Assembly (NCBI RefSeq): GCF_003596405.1
Contig: NZ_QYUR01000002.1
Location: 2,000,501-2,064,500, forward strand
Source: Pseudomonas cavernicola
GTDB lineage: Bacteria; Pseudomonadota; Gammaproteobacteria; Pseudomonadales; Pseudomonadaceae
Reading direction: 5' to 3'
Length of the DNA stretch: 64,000 bases
Part shown: positions 38,257 to 47,861 of the stretch, piece by piece
Layout: each line of letters starts with the position of its first letter
Position numbering within the stretch: the stretch's first letter is position 1
Program-made: the position numbers and the translations under genes
The notes under the pieces: model-generated
Seen by the model: the letters and a program-made list of their open reading frames with translations, nothing else
The model's database searches: none
Told to the model about the DNA's origin: nothing

Positions 38257-38880
38257 TCAGCTTGCCTTGATGACTAAGGACAACGCTTCTTCAGCCAACT
38301 GATCCAGAGTCATCGGCCCTTCCGGGCGGAACCAGGTGGTGGTCCAGGACAATGCCCCGGTGAGAAAACGCCGCTGAATGAACGGATCGCCGTTGAAGTA
38401 ACCGGCACTCTTGGCCTCGCCCAGTACCTTGAGCCAGATCTGTTCGTAGGTATCGCGCAGATCGAGGATGTAGGCCTGGCCCTCATCGGACAATGAACGC
38501 CACTCGTAGACCAGCACTGCCATTGCCTCGCCAGTGCCACCCATGATCGATTGCAGCTCGCAACGAATCAGCGCCAGCACCCGCTCGCGGACGTTGTCCG
38601 CCTCGGCCAAGGCCGCATTCATCAACGCCGTGTTGTAGCGGATGGTTTCCTCCATGACCGAACGGAGGATTTCATCCTTGCTCTTGAAGTGATGAAAGAT
38701 GCTGCCGGACTGAATGCCCACAGCGCCAGCCAGATCGCGCACCGTAGTGCGCTCGTAACCCTTGCTGCGAAACAGGTGCGCGGCGGTCTGCAGCAGCTTG
38801 CCGCGCGCGCTGTCCGGGTCAGTGAGCTGGCCGCTGGCTACCAAGTCACGCATCACCGCCTGGGCTTGTTGATCATCCAC
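38257..38880 (-). CDS. atuR: TetR-family repressor of the acyclic terpene cluster
   Basis: 207 residues. N-terminal TetR helix-turn-helix: LLQTAAHLFRSKGYERTTVRDLAGAVGIQSGSIFHHFKSKDEIL (about residues 28-70, with the classic SGSIFHHFKSK). The GTG at 38880 follows a GGGAGAGAG stretch. It is divergent from atuA. In P. aeruginosa AtuR represses the cluster and binds two 13-bp inverted repeats between atuR and atuA; matching palindromes occur here. The inducer is expected to be a pathway CoA intermediate. Confidence 0.88.
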   Translation of the reverse strand: MDDQQAQAVMRDLVASGQLTDPDSARGKLLQTAAHLFRSKGYERTTVRDLAGAVGIQSGSIFHHFKSKDEILRSVMEETIRYNTALMNAALAEADNVRERVLALIRCELQSIMGGTGEAMAVLVYEWRSLSDEGQAYILDLRDTYEQIWLKVLGEAKSAGYFNGDPFIQRRFLTGALSWTTTWFRPEGPMTLDQLAEEALSLVIKAS

Positions 38881-38961
38881 GCTTGTCTCTCTCCCGCCTG
38901 TCTTATCGCTTGCGCAACCTGCAAACCCGGCAAAGCGCGCCGAGGGTTCACGAGATGCCGG

Positions 38962-39078
38962 CAAGTGCTTGTCGTTATTGGTGAAATTTATGCTTGAAGG
39001 GCCGACCAAGCAAGCGCTTGGCCATTCTTTAGGTTAGAAAGCTCACTCGCAGGGCTTTTCAACCAAGCGCTTGCTTGG
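38962..39078. promoter_or_regulatory. AtuR operators: three CAAGYGCTTG palindromes
   Basis: CAAGTGCTTG (38962-38971), CAAGCGCTTG (39011-39020) and CAAGCGCTTG (39064-39073). The latter two sit in mirror-image blocks CCAAGCAAGCGCTTGG (39006-39021) and CCAAGCGCTTGCTTGG (39063-39078). They fill the atuR-atuA gap and fit the reported two-site repression by AtuR; the first, weaker palindrome would be an extra site. Confidence 0.75.
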
Positions 39079-39119
39079 TAGTGTTTATCGCACCACTTCA
39101 GATGTTGCGGATAACTCCA

Positions 39120-40922
39120 ATGACCAAGACCGTACGCATCGGTTGCGCCTCTGCTTTCTGGGGCGACACCTCCACCGCCGCCGCTCAGTTGGTCCGTGGC
39201 AGCGACCTCGATTATTTGGTGTTCGACTATCTGGCCGAGATCACCATGTCGCTGATGGCCGGCGCGCGGATGAAAAATCCCGAGCAAGGCTATGCCGGCG
39301 ACTTCATCGAAGTGCTTGCGCCGCTGCTACAAGAGATCGCCGCCAAGAACATCCGGGTGATCAGCAACGCTGGCGGGGTCAACCCGCAAGCCTGCGCCAG
39401 CGCTCTGGCCGCTGCCTGCGAAAAGGCCGGCGTGCAGTTGAAGATCGCCGTGCTGCACGGCGACAACCTGCAGCCAAAGCTCGCCGAGCTGAGCAAAGCT
39501 GGCATCAGCGAGATGTTCACCGGCGCCGCGCTGCCGCCGCTGTGCGTATCGGTCAACGCCTACCTCGGCGCCCCGGGAATTGTCGAAGCGCTCAAGCAAG
39601 GCGCCGACATCGTCATCACTGGCCGCGTGGTCGACAGCGCGGTGGTCAGCGCCGCGCTGGTGCATGAGTTCGGCTGGAGCTGGAGCGATTACGACAAGCT
39701 CGCCCAGGCCGCACTGGCCGGGCACATCATCGAATGCGGCGCGCAGTGCACCGGCGGTAATTTCACCGACTGGGAGTCGGTGCCGGATTACGAACATATC
39801 GGCTTCCCGGTGATCGAGGTGGAAGCCGATGGCCGTTTTGTCGTGACTAAACCGGATGGTTCCGGCGGTTTGGTCACGCCTTTCTCCGTTGGCGAGCAGA
39901 TGCTCTATGAGATTGGCGACCCGCGCGCCTATTTATTACCGGATGTGGTCTGTGACTTCAGCCAGGTCAGCCTCACCCAGGTCGGCGTCAACCGCGTGCA
40001 ACTGCAAGGCGCCAAGGGTCTGCCAGCCACCGCGCAGTACAAGGTGTCGGCCACCCATCCAGACGGCTTCCGTTGCACCGCCAGTTGCCTGATCGCCGGG
40101 ATCGATGCGGTGAAAAAGGCCGAACGGGTGAGTCAGGCGATCATCCGAAAAACCGAGGAAATTTTTGCCGAACGCGGCTGGGGGCCTTATCGGGAAGTCA
40201 GCGTCGAGTTGCTCGGCAGCGAAGCGACGTACGGCCCCCACGGCCGACGCAAAGACACCCGCGAAGTGGTGATCAAGCTGGCCGTGCGCCACAGCAAGAA
40301 AGAAGCGCTGGTGCTGTTCTCCCGCGAGATCGCCCAGGCCGCCACTGGTATGGCGCCAGGGCTGACCGGCATCGTCGGCGGCCGCCCGACGGTGTACCCG
40401 GTGATCCGCCTGTTCTCCTTCCTGGTCGATAAGAGTGCCTGCCAACTTGAGGTCGAGCTTAACGGCGAACGCCACGCGGTAGCCCTGCCACAACTCGCCA
40501 CCTACGACCCAGCCTTCCTGCCTGACACCAGCGAACCCGAACAGCCGCACCCAGTTGCAAATGGAGTTGCCGATGCCAGCGTACCCCTGATCAAACTGGC
40601 GGTGGCGCGCTCCGGCGACAAGGGCAACCACAGCAATATCGGGGTCATGGCGCGCAAGCCTGAGTACCTGCCCTGGATCGCCGAGGCACTTAGCGTCGAA
40701 GCACTCGCCGACTGGATGAACCATGTGCTCGACCCGCAGACCGGGCGCATCAGCCGCTGGTACTTGCCGGGCTGCCATGGCCTGAACTTCCTGTTGGAGA
40801 ACGCCTTGGGCGGCGGCGGTGTCGCCAGCCTGCGCATCGACCCACAAGGCAAGGCCTTCGCCCAGCAACTCCTGGAATTCCCGGTGCCGGTGCCCAAAGC
40901 ACTGGCGGATGAAGTGAACTGA
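39120..40922 (+). CDS. atuA: Acyclic terpene utilization protein AtuA
   Basis: 600 residues. First gene of the atu operon. The N-terminal part ([56 protein letters not shown]) is the conserved AtuA-type domain; a C-terminal extension of about 110 residues begins near [19 protein letters not shown]. The protein is needed for growth on citronellol in P. aeruginosa but its reaction is not settled; a role in late cleavage of the carboxylated intermediate has been suggested. Start at the ATG 39120; the frame opens 15 codons earlier inside the operator. Confidence 0.93.
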   Translation: MTKTVRIGCASAFWGDTSTAAAQLVRGSDLDYLVFDYLAEITMSLMAGARMKNPEQGYAGDFIEVLAPLLQEIAAKNIRVISNAGGVNPQACASALAAACEKAGVQLKIAVLHGDNLQPKLAELSKAGISEMFTGAALPPLCVSVNAYLGAPGIVEALKQGADIVITGRVVDSAVVSAALVHEFGWSWSDYDKLAQAALAGHIIECGAQCTGGNFTDWESVPDYEHIGFPVIEVEADGRFVVTKPDGSGGLVTPFSVGEQMLYEIGDPRAYLLPDVVCDFSQVSLTQVGVNRVQLQGAKGLPATAQYKVSATHPDGFRCTASCLIAGIDAVKKAERVSQAIIRKTEEIFAERGWGPYREVSVELLGSEATYGPHGRRKDTREVVIKLAVRHSKKEALVLFSREIAQAATGMAPGLTGIVGGRPTVYPVIRLFSFLVDKSACQLEVELNGERHAVALPQLATYDPAFLPDTSEPEQPHPVANGVADASVPLIKLAVARSGDKGNHSNIGVMARKPEYLPWIAEALSVEALADWMNHVLDPQTGRISRWYLPGCHGLNFLLENALGGGGVASLRIDPQGKAFAQQLLEFPVPVPKALADEVN

Positions 40923-40932
40923 CTTTGTAGAA

Positions 40933-41054
40933 CGTAGGGTGGGTTAGCCGCAGGCGTGACCCACCAACCGGCTCACCGAGCCGGCCACTCAGTGTCAGGC
41001 GGTACCTGACGGTACCGATGGTGGGTTACGGCCAGAAGCCTAACCCACCCTACG
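40933..41054. repeat. Dispersed palindrome, CGTAGGGTGGGTTA type
   Basis: Outer arms CGTAGGGTGGGTTA (40933-40946) and TAACCCACCCTACG (41041-41054) are exact inverses; smaller inverted pairs lie inside. A relative with GGGCT arms occurs at 47688-47773. It separates atuA and atuB without an obvious terminator. Confidence 0.75.
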
Positions 41055-41079
41055 AGAGACGAATAGGGAAACGATCGAC

Positions 41080-41949
41080 ATGGCATACGACTCAGTCTTC
41101 AAATCCGGCCTGTTCAGCGGCCAGACCATCCTGGTCACTGGTGGCGGTAGCGGCATTGGCCGGTGCACCGCGCATGAACTGGCGGCCCTCGGCGCCCATG
41201 TGGTACTGGTCGGGCGCAAGTTGGACAAGCTGGAAAATACTGCCGGCGAAATCGTCGAGGACGGCGGCAGCGTCAGCTGGCAAGTCTGCGATATTCGTGA
41301 AGAAGACTCGGTCAAGGCCATGGTCGCCGCGGTGCTTGCCGAACGCGGGCCGATCCACCATCTGGTCAATAACGCCGGCGGCCAGTACCCCGCCCCGCTC
41401 GCCTCGATCAACCAGAAAGGCTTCGAGACCGTGGTGCGTACCAATCTGGTCGGCGGCTTCCTGGTCGCCCGTGAAGTGTTCAACCAGTCCATGAGCAAGC
41501 ACGGCGGCAGCATCGTCAACATGCTCGCCGACATGTGGGGCGGCATGCCCGGCATGGGCCACTCCGGCGCCGCCCGCGCGGGCATGGAGAACTTCACCAA
41601 GACTGCGGCGTTCGAGTGGGGTTACGCCGGGGTGCGGGTGAATGCCGTGGCGCCGGGCTGGATCGCCTCCAGTGGCATGGACACCTACGAAGGCGCGTTC
41701 AAGGCGGTGATTCCCACCCTCCGCGAGCACGTGCCGTTGAAGCGCATCGGCACAGAGTCGGAAGTCTCGGCGGCCATCGTCTTCCTGCTGTCGCCGGGTG
41801 CAGCCTTTATCAGCGGCAACACCATTCGCATCGACGGCGCCGCCACCCAGGGCAGCCGCGCCTGGCCGCTGCACAAGGCGCAAAACAGCACGTCCTACAA
41901 CGGTTTCCACCGGGCTTTCCTGCCCGATGTATTGAAGGACCAGGAGTAA
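41080..41949 (+). CDS. atuB: SDR-family oxidoreductase AtuB
   Basis: 289 residues. NAD(P)-binding loop TGGGSGIGRCT and NNAG are present. Where classical SDRs have YxxxK, this protein reads HSGAARAGMENFTK, as in peroxisomal trans-2-enoyl-CoA-reductase-like SDRs, so chemistry may differ from a simple alcohol dehydrogenase. AtuB is generally proposed to act in the citronellol/geraniol pathway on early or CoA-bound intermediates. It lies between atuA and atuC, 4 bases before the latter. Confidence 0.9.
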   Translation: MAYDSVFKSGLFSGQTILVTGGGSGIGRCTAHELAALGAHVVLVGRKLDKLENTAGEIVEDGGSVSWQVCDIREEDSVKAMVAAVLAERGPIHHLVNNAGGQYPAPLASINQKGFETVVRTNLVGGFLVAREVFNQSMSKHGGSIVNMLADMWGGMPGMGHSGAARAGMENFTKTAAFEWGYAGVRVNAVAPGWIASSGMDTYEGAFKAVIPTLREHVPLKRIGTESEVSAAIVFLLSPGAAFISGNTIRIDGAATQGSRAWPLHKAQNSTSYNGFHRAFLPDVLKDQE

Positions 41950-41953
41950 CGCG

Positions 41954-43570
41954 ATGGCGGTTATTCAGTCTGAAGTAGACGCCCACAGCGAAGGCTTCGC
42001 GCAGAACCGCGAGGCCATGCTGGCGACCATTGCCAGCTTTCGCGAGATCGAACAGAAGGTGCTGGATAAGGCCTTTGAAGCCAAAGCCAAGTTCGACAAG
42101 CGCGGCCAACTGCTGCCCCGCGAGCGCTTGAACCTGCTGCTCGACCCCGGCGCGCCGTTCCTCGAACTGGCCTCGCTGGCCGGCTATAAATTGCATGACG
42201 ACAAGGATGGCACCCAGGCCGGCGGCGGGATCATCTCTGGCATCGGTTATATCGCCGGCGTGCGCTGCCTGATCAATGCCAGCAACAGCGCGATCAAGGG
42301 CGGCACCATCTCGCCCAGCGGCCTGAAGAAAACCCTGCGCCTGCAACAGATCGCCTTCGAGAACAAACTGCCGGTGGTGACCCTGGCGGAAAGCGGCGGC
42401 GCCAACCTCAATTACGCGGCGGATATTTTCGTCGAAGGCGCACGCGGCTTCGCCAATCAGGCCCGGATGTCGGCCATGGGGCTGCCGCAAATCACCGTGG
42501 TGCATGGCTCCAGCACCGCCGGCGGGGCTTACCAGCCAGGCTTGTCGGATTACGTGGTGGTGGTCCGTGGCAAGGCCAAGATGTTCCTCGCCGGCCCGCC
42601 GCTGCTGAAAGCCGCCACCGGTGAAGTAGCGAGCGATGAAGAACTCGGCGGCGCCGAGATGCACGCCCAGATCGCCGGCACCGCCGAGTACCTGGCCGAG
42701 AACGACGCCGATGCCGTGCGCATCGCGCGGGAAATCGTCGGCATGCTGCCGTGGAACGCGCAGCTGCCGCAGCGCCAACAAAAAGCCTTCAAGGAACCGC
42801 TGTATCCGGTCGAGGAACTGCTCGGCATTGTCCCCGCCGATCCGAAGAAGCCCTACGACGTGCGCGAGATCATCGCCCGTATCGCCGACGGTTCGGAGTA
42901 TCTCGACTTCAAGCCGGAGTTCGATAACCAGACCATCTGCGGCCACCTGCAGATCGAAGGCCAGCCCTGCGGCTTTATCGGCAACAACGGGCCGATCACG
43001 CCGAAGGGCGCGGTCAAAGCCGCGCAGTTCATCCAACTCTGTGACCAGAGCAATACGCCGATCCTGTTCTTTCACAACACCACCGGCTTTATGGTCGGCA
43101 CCGAGTCCGAGCAGCATGGTGTGATCAAGCACGGCTCCAAGCTGATCCAGGCGGTGGCCAACGCCCGCGTACCGAAGCTGACCATCGTCGTCGGCGGCTC
43201 CTACGGCGCCGGCAACTACGCCATGTGCGGCCGCGGTCTCGACCCACGTTTCATCTTCGCCTGGCCAAACAGCCGCACGGCAGTGATGGGCGGCGCCCAG
43301 GCCGGCAAGGTGCTGCGCATCGTCACCGAGGATAAACACCGCAAGGAAGGCAAAGACGCCGACCCGAAGATGCTCGACATGCTGGAAAGCGTCACCGCGC
43401 AAAAACTCGACAGCCAGTCCAGCGCGCTGTACGGCACCGCCAGCCTGTGGGACGACGGCCTGATCGACCCGCGCGATACGCGTAAATTGCTTGGTTACCT
43501 GCTCGATATCTGCGCGGAGGCCGAAGCGCGTCCGTTGAAACAAAACACGTTCGGAGTTGCACGCTTTTAA
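41954..43570 (+). CDS. atuC: Geranyl-CoA carboxylase, beta (carboxyltransferase) subunit
   Basis: 538 residues. Carboxyltransferase of a biotin-dependent acyl-CoA carboxylase: N-terminal half with GGIISGIGYIAGVRCLINASNSAIKGG, middle HGSSTAGGAYQPGLSDYVV, C-terminal half with GFMVGTESEQHGVIKHGSKLI, GGSYGAGNYAMCGRGLDPRF-type acyl-CoA-binding Gly loops. It carboxylates cis-geranyl-CoA with AtuF. Distinction from methylcrotonyl-CoA carboxylase (LiuB) rests on the atu gene context. Confidence 0.92.
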   Translation: MAVIQSEVDAHSEGFAQNREAMLATIASFREIEQKVLDKAFEAKAKFDKRGQLLPRERLNLLLDPGAPFLELASLAGYKLHDDKDGTQAGGGIISGIGYIAGVRCLINASNSAIKGGTISPSGLKKTLRLQQIAFENKLPVVTLAESGGANLNYAADIFVEGARGFANQARMSAMGLPQITVVHGSSTAGGAYQPGLSDYVVVVRGKAKMFLAGPPLLKAATGEVASDEELGGAEMHAQIAGTAEYLAENDADAVRIAREIVGMLPWNAQLPQRQQKAFKEPLYPVEELLGIVPADPKKPYDVREIIARIADGSEYLDFKPEFDNQTICGHLQIEGQPCGFIGNNGPITPKGAVKAAQFIQLCDQSNTPILFFHNTTGFMVGTESEQHGVIKHGSKLIQAVANARVPKLTIVVGGSYGAGNYAMCGRGLDPRFIFAWPNSRTAVMGGAQAGKVLRIVTEDKHRKEGKDADPKMLDMLESVTAQKLDSQSSALYGTASLWDDGLIDPRDTRKLLGYLLDICAEAEARPLKQNTFGVARF

Positions 43571-43572
43571 TC

Positions 43573-43615
43573 CCCTCTCCCCCCTTCTTTGAAAGAGAAA
43601 GGGAAAGGGAGAGGG
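43573..43615. repeat. CCCTCTCCC-type repeat, degenerate copy
   Basis: CCCCTCTCCCCCCTTCTTTG followed by AAAGAGAAAGGGAAAGGGAG: a loose inverted repeat between atuC and atuD, related to the cleaner copies at 31038, 45645 and 48777. Confidence 0.5.
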
Positions 43616-43641
43616 AGAACCGTACATAGGAGAACAAGAAG

Positions 43642-44802
43642 ATGATCTTTACCCAGGAACACGAAGAACTACGCCGCACCGTCCGTAATTTCGTCGACAA
43701 GGAAATCAACCCGCACGTCGACGAATGGGAAAAGGCCGGCACCTTTCCCATCCACGAGATTTTCAAGAAGGCCGGCGACCTAGGTCTGCTGGGCATCTCC
43801 AAGCCGGAAAAATTCGGCGGCATGGGGCTCGACTACAGCTACTCGATCGTCGCCGCGGAAGAGTTCGGCACCATCCATTGCGGCGGCATCCCGATGGCCA
43901 TCGGCGTGCAAACCGACATGTGCACCCCGGCCCTGGCCCGCTTCGGCTCCGATGAGTTGCGCGAAGAGTTCCTGCGCCCGGCGATCAGCGGTGAGATGGT
44001 CGGCTGTATCGGCGTCTCCGAAGTCGGCGCCGGCTCCGACGTCGCTGGGCTGAAGACCACCGCCCGTAAAGACGGCGACGACTATGTCATCAACGGCAGC
44101 AAGATGTGGATCACCAACTCGCCGTCCGCCGACTTCATGTGCCTGCTGGCCAATACCTCGGACGACAAACCCCACGTCAACAAATCGCTGATCGTGGTGC
44201 CGATGAACACCCCAGGCATCAGCCTCAGCCCGCACTTGGACAAGCTCGGCATGCGCAGCTCGGAGACCGCCCAGGTGTTCTTCGACAACGTTCGCGTCCC
44301 GCAGCGCAACCGCATCGGCCACGAAGGCGCCGGCTTCATGATGCAGATGTTGCAGTTCCAGGAAGAACGCCTGTTCGGCGCCGCCAACATGATCAAGGGC
44401 CTGGAGTACTGCGTCGACAGCACCATCGAGTACTGCAAGGAGCGCAAAACCTTCGGCAATGCGCTGATCGACAACCAGGTCATCCACTTCCGCCTGGCGG
44501 AGCTTTCGACCGAAATCGAATGCCTGCGCGCCATCGTCTACCAGGCCACCGAGATGTATGTGCGCGGCCAGGATGTCACCAAGCTGGCCTCGATGGCCAA
44601 ACTCAAGGCCGGCCGCCTCGGCCGTGAAGTCAGCGACAGCTGCCTGCAGTACTGGGGCGGCATGGGTTTCATGTGGGACAACCCGGTGTCGCGCGCCTAC
44701 CGCGACGTGCGCCTGGTTTCCATCGGCGGCGGCGCCGACGAAATCATGCTCGGCATCATCTGCAAGCTGATGGGCATTCTGCCTGGCAAGAAGAAAGGTT
44801 GA
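43642..44802 (+). CDS. atuD: Citronellyl-CoA dehydrogenase
   Basis: 386 residues, acyl-CoA dehydrogenase fold. FAD/substrate motifs: IGVSEVGAGSDVAGLKT (FAD-binding loop), WITNSPSADFM, LDKLGMRSSETAQVFFDNVRVP, and ERKTFGNALIDNQ at the C-terminal domain; the C-terminal YWGGMGFMWDNPVSRAYRD is family-like. It introduces the 2,3-double bond in citronellyl-CoA to give geranyl-CoA, passing electrons to EtfAB (encoded at 61066-62745). Start has AGGAGAACAAGAAG upstream. Confidence 0.93.
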   Translation: MIFTQEHEELRRTVRNFVDKEINPHVDEWEKAGTFPIHEIFKKAGDLGLLGISKPEKFGGMGLDYSYSIVAAEEFGTIHCGGIPMAIGVQTDMCTPALARFGSDELREEFLRPAISGEMVGCIGVSEVGAGSDVAGLKTTARKDGDDYVINGSKMWITNSPSADFMCLLANTSDDKPHVNKSLIVVPMNTPGISLSPHLDKLGMRSSETAQVFFDNVRVPQRNRIGHEGAGFMMQMLQFQEERLFGAANMIKGLEYCVDSTIEYCKERKTFGNALIDNQVIHFRLAELSTEIECLRAIVYQATEMYVRGQDVTKLASMAKLKAGRLGREVSDSCLQYWGGMGFMWDNPVSRAYRDVRLVSIGGGADEIMLGIICKLMGILPGKKKG

Positions 44803-44812
44803 GGCCACACCC

Positions 44813-45622
44813 ATGAGCCAATTGCCAAGCTGCGAAACCCTGCTGCTGGAAAGCCAGGGCGGCGTGTTGCACGTCACCCTGAACCGCCCCGAGAGCCGCA
44901 ACGCCATGAGCCTGGGGATGGTCGAAGAACTCCGCGCGGTGTTCAAGGCCGTACGCGATGACCGCGACGTACGCGCCCTGGTGCTCTGCGGTGCGGGCGG
45001 GCATTTCTGTGCCGGCGGCGACATCAAGGATATGGCCGGTGCCCGCGCACGCGCTCAAGCCGAAGGCGCCGATGCTTACCGCGACCTGAACCGCGCGTTC
45101 GGCGCCCTGCTCGAGGAAGCGCAAAGCGCGCCGCAGGTGGTGATTGCGGTACTCGAAGGCGCGGTGCTCGGCGGTGGTTTTGGCCTGGCCTGCGTGTCCG
45201 ATGTTGCCATCGCCCACATCAACGCCAAGTTCGGCTTACCGGAAACCAGCCTGGGGATTATTCCGGCGCAGATCGCGCCGTTCGTGGTCAAGCGCATCGG
45301 CCTGACCCAGACCCGCCGCCTGGCCCTGACCGCTGCCCGCTTCGATGGCCGTGAAGCCGAACGGCTGGGCCTGGTGCATTTTGCCGAGAGCGATGCGCAG
45401 GCGCTGGCCGAGCGCTTGAGCGACGTATTGGAGCAGGTTCGCCAGTGCGCCCCGGGCGCCAACGCTTTGACCAAAGCCTTGCTGCTGGCGACCGACAGCC
45501 AGCCCCTCAGCCCGCTGCTCGATCACGCTGCCGGGCTATTCGCCGCAGCGGTAGTCGGCGCCGAAGGGGTCGAAGGCACCATGGCCTTCGTGCAGAAACG
45601 CGCACCGCAATGGGCAGAGTGA
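44813..45622 (+). CDS. atuE: Enoyl-CoA hydratase AtuE (isohexenylglutaconyl-CoA hydratase)
   Basis: 269 residues, crotonase fold. N-terminal VTLNRPESRNAMSLGMVEEL, oxyanion-hole segments GAGGHFCAGGDIKDMAGA (about residues 60-78) and EGAVLGGGFGLACVSDVAIA, and PETSLGIIPAQIAPFV with the catalytic Glu region. It hydrates isohexenylglutaconyl-CoA formed by AtuCF. It starts 10 bases after atuD. Confidence 0.92.
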   Translation: MSQLPSCETLLLESQGGVLHVTLNRPESRNAMSLGMVEELRAVFKAVRDDRDVRALVLCGAGGHFCAGGDIKDMAGARARAQAEGADAYRDLNRAFGALLEEAQSAPQVVIAVLEGAVLGGGFGLACVSDVAIAHINAKFGLPETSLGIIPAQIAPFVVKRIGLTQTRRLALTAARFDGREAERLGLVHFAESDAQALAERLSDVLEQVRQCAPGANALTKALLLATDSQPLSPLLDHAAGLFAAAVVGAEGVEGTMAFVQKRAPQWAE

Positions 45623-45644
45623 TTGCCGCCAACACCAAACAGCC

Positions 45645-45679
45645 CCCTCTCCCTTCAGGGAGAGGGTTGGGGAGAGGGA
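45645..45679. repeat. CCCTCTCCC-type hairpin
   Basis: CCCTCTCCCT (45645-45654) / AGGGAGAGGG (45657-45666) with a 2-base loop, then TTGGGGAGAGGG, identical in layout to the copies near 31086. It lies between atuE and atuF. Confidence 0.75.
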
Positions 45680-45686
45680 AATATCC

Positions 45687-47675
45687 ATGCCCAGCTTCAA
45701 CAAGATCCTGATCGCCAACCGCGGTGAAATCGCCTGCCGGGTCATGCGTACTGCCCAGGCTCTCGGTTACCGCACCGTCGCCGTGTACAGCGAGGCGGAC
45801 GCCGATGCGCGCCATGTACAACTCGCCGATGAAGCCGTGTGCATTGGCCCCGCGCAGGTAAACCAGTCCTACCTGAAGATCGACAACATCATCACCGCTG
45901 CGAAGAAGACCGGTGCCGATGCGATACACCCCGGTTACGGCTTTCTCTCGGAAAACGCCGAGTTCGCCCAGGCCTGTGAAGCCGCGGGCATTGTGTTTAT
46001 CGGCCCGACCATCGAAGCCATCCACCTGATGGGCAGCAAGCGTCTGTCGAAGATCGCCATGCTCGAAGCCCAGGTACCGTGTATCCCCGGCTACGAAGGC
46101 GCGGCGCAGGATGAGGCCGTCTTGGCCTTTGAAGCCGAGCGCATCGGCTACCCGCTAATGATCAAAGCCAGTGCTGGCGGCGGCGGGCGTGGCATGCGCC
46201 TGGTACATGAAGCCGGCGAGTTGCTCGCGCAGATCCGCACCGCCCGCTCGGAGGCACAACATGCGTTCGGCTCCGCCGAGCTGATTCTGGAGCGCGCGGT
46301 GATCCAGCCGCGCCACGTCGAGATTCAGGTCTTCGGCGACCAGCACGGCAATATCGTTTACCTCGGCGAGCGCGATTGCTCGGTGCAACGTCGCCATCAG
46401 AAAGTCGTCGAGGAAGCCCCCTCCCCGGTCATGACTGCCGAGCTGCGCCAAGCCATGGGCGAAGCAGCGGTGAAGGCCGCGGCTTCGGTCAATTATGTCG
46501 GTGCTGGCACGGTGGAGTTTCTGCTCGATCAGAGCGGCGAGTTCTTCTTTCTGGAAATGAACACCCGCCTGCAGGTGGAGCACCCGGTCACGGAGCTGAT
46601 CACCGGGCAAGACCTGGTGGCCTGGCAGATCCGCGTAGCTGAGGGTCAGCCGCTGCCGCTTAAACAGGACGAGATCACCCTCAGCGGCCATGCCATGGAG
46701 GTGCGCCTGTACGCCGAAGACTCGGCCAACGACTTCCTCCCGCAAACCGGCGCAGTGCTGCGCTGGGAACCGGCGCTGCTGGAGGGCATTCGCATCGATC
46801 ACGGCCTGGTCGAAGGTCAACCCGTCACGCCGTTCTACGACCCGATGCTGGCCAAGATCATCGCCTACGGCGCCAGCCGTGACGAAGCACGGCGCAAACT
46901 GATCCGTGCGGTCGAGGACTGCGTGCTGCTGGGCGTGAACGGCAATCAGCGTTTCCTCGCCAACCTGCTCAAGCATCCCGAGTTCGCTGCCGGAAACGCC
47001 ACCACGGCCTTTATCGGCGAGCACTTTCAAGCTGACCCGAGCCTGAGCCCGCAAGCACCCTCGGCGGCCGAACTGGCGACCGCTGCGACCCTGCTCTACC
47101 AAGCCTCGGCGCAAGCCCGCGCGCATCAGTCCAGCCTGTCCGGCTGGCGTAACGCCGGCAACGCACCCTGGCGCTTCGTACTCAAACATGGCGAGCAGAA
47201 GCTGGCGGTGGAACTGGCGGTGATCGAGTCCGGCACTCAGCCACAACTGCATGCCCGGGTTGGTGAAACCGAGCTCAGTGTGCGCCTGCTCAAGGCTGAC
47301 GGCCGCTGGGCCAGCTTGGAGCTGGACGGTGTACGCCAGCGCATGGCCTATCATCAATCAGGCGAAAATTTGTGGCTGTATGGCCGCAACGGCAATCTGG
47401 AACTGACCGACGTCACCCATGAGCCAGCCGGCGGGCAGAACGCCGCCAGCTCCGGCACGGTGAAAGCACCGATGGATGGCGCGATTGTCGAGGTGCTGGT
47501 GGCAGAAGGCGCCAAGGTCAGCAAAGGCCAGCTGCTAGTGGTGTTGGAAGCGATGAAGATGGAACACCCACTCAAGGCCGGGGTCGACGGGATTATCCGC
47601 CGCGTCCAGGTGAGCAAGGGCGATCAGGTCAAGAACCGCCAATTGCTGGTGGAGGTCGAGGCCGAAGAGGCATAA
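45687..47675 (+). CDS. atuF: Geranyl-CoA carboxylase, alpha (biotin carboxylase / carrier) subunit
   Basis: 662 residues. Biotin carboxylase domain (about 1-450): ILIANRGEIACRVMRTA, ATP loop MIKASAGGGGRGMRLV, YLGERDCSVQRRHQKVVEEAP and EMNTRLQVEHPVTE. A linker domain follows, and the C-terminal biotin carrier has the biotinylated Lys in VLEAMKMEHPLKAG (about residue 620). It carboxylates biotin with ATP and bicarbonate for transfer by AtuC. The full length matches acyl-CoA carboxylase alpha chains. Confidence 0.93.
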   Translation: MPSFNKILIANRGEIACRVMRTAQALGYRTVAVYSEADADARHVQLADEAVCIGPAQVNQSYLKIDNIITAAKKTGADAIHPGYGFLSENAEFAQACEAAGIVFIGPTIEAIHLMGSKRLSKIAMLEAQVPCIPGYEGAAQDEAVLAFEAERIGYPLMIKASAGGGGRGMRLVHEAGELLAQIRTARSEAQHAFGSAELILERAVIQPRHVEIQVFGDQHGNIVYLGERDCSVQRRHQKVVEEAPSPVMTAELRQAMGEAAVKAAASVNYVGAGTVEFLLDQSGEFFFLEMNTRLQVEHPVTELITGQDLVAWQIRVAEGQPLPLKQDEITLSGHAMEVRLYAEDSANDFLPQTGAVLRWEPALLEGIRIDHGLVEGQPVTPFYDPMLAKIIAYGASRDEARRKLIRAVEDCVLLGVNGNQRFLANLLKHPEFAAGNATTAFIGEHFQADPSLSPQAPSAAELATAATLLYQASAQARAHQSSLSGWRNAGNAPWRFVLKHGEQKLAVELAVIESGTQPQLHARVGETELSVRLLKADGRWASLELDGVRQRMAYHQSGENLWLYGRNGNLELTDVTHEPAGGQNAASSGTVKAPMDGAIVEVLVAEGAKVSKGQLLVVLEAMKMEHPLKAGVDGIIRRVQVSKGDQVKNRQLLVEVEAEEA

Positions 47676-47687
47676 GGCTCCGTTACC

Positions 47688-47773
47688 CGTAGGGTGGGCT
47701 TCAGGTCGTAGGGTGGGCTTCAGCCCACGCGGAAGCTCACGACATGGCGGTGGGCTGATGCCCACCCTACGAG
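47688..47773. repeat. Dispersed palindrome, CGTAGGGTGGGCT type
   Basis: A direct duplication of CGTAGGGTGGGCTTCAG (47688 and 47707) faces the inverted arm TGATGCCCACCCTACGAG (from about 47756). It is related to the element at 40933-41054 and lies between atuF and atuG. Confidence 0.7.
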
Positions 47774-47861
47774 CTACGCTCTACCCGACCTACGGACATG
47801 ACATCCCCCCTGGGAGCGGCCGGTTCGCTCCACGCACAGCCACAAGATCAGGAGAACACGC

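Noticed and set aside
41954..47675. Assignment of the carboxylase to the leucine (liu) pathway
   Set aside because: Subunits are similar to methylcrotonyl-CoA carboxylase, but the full atuR-A-B-C-D-E-F-G-H order and the AtuR operators identify the terpene cluster.
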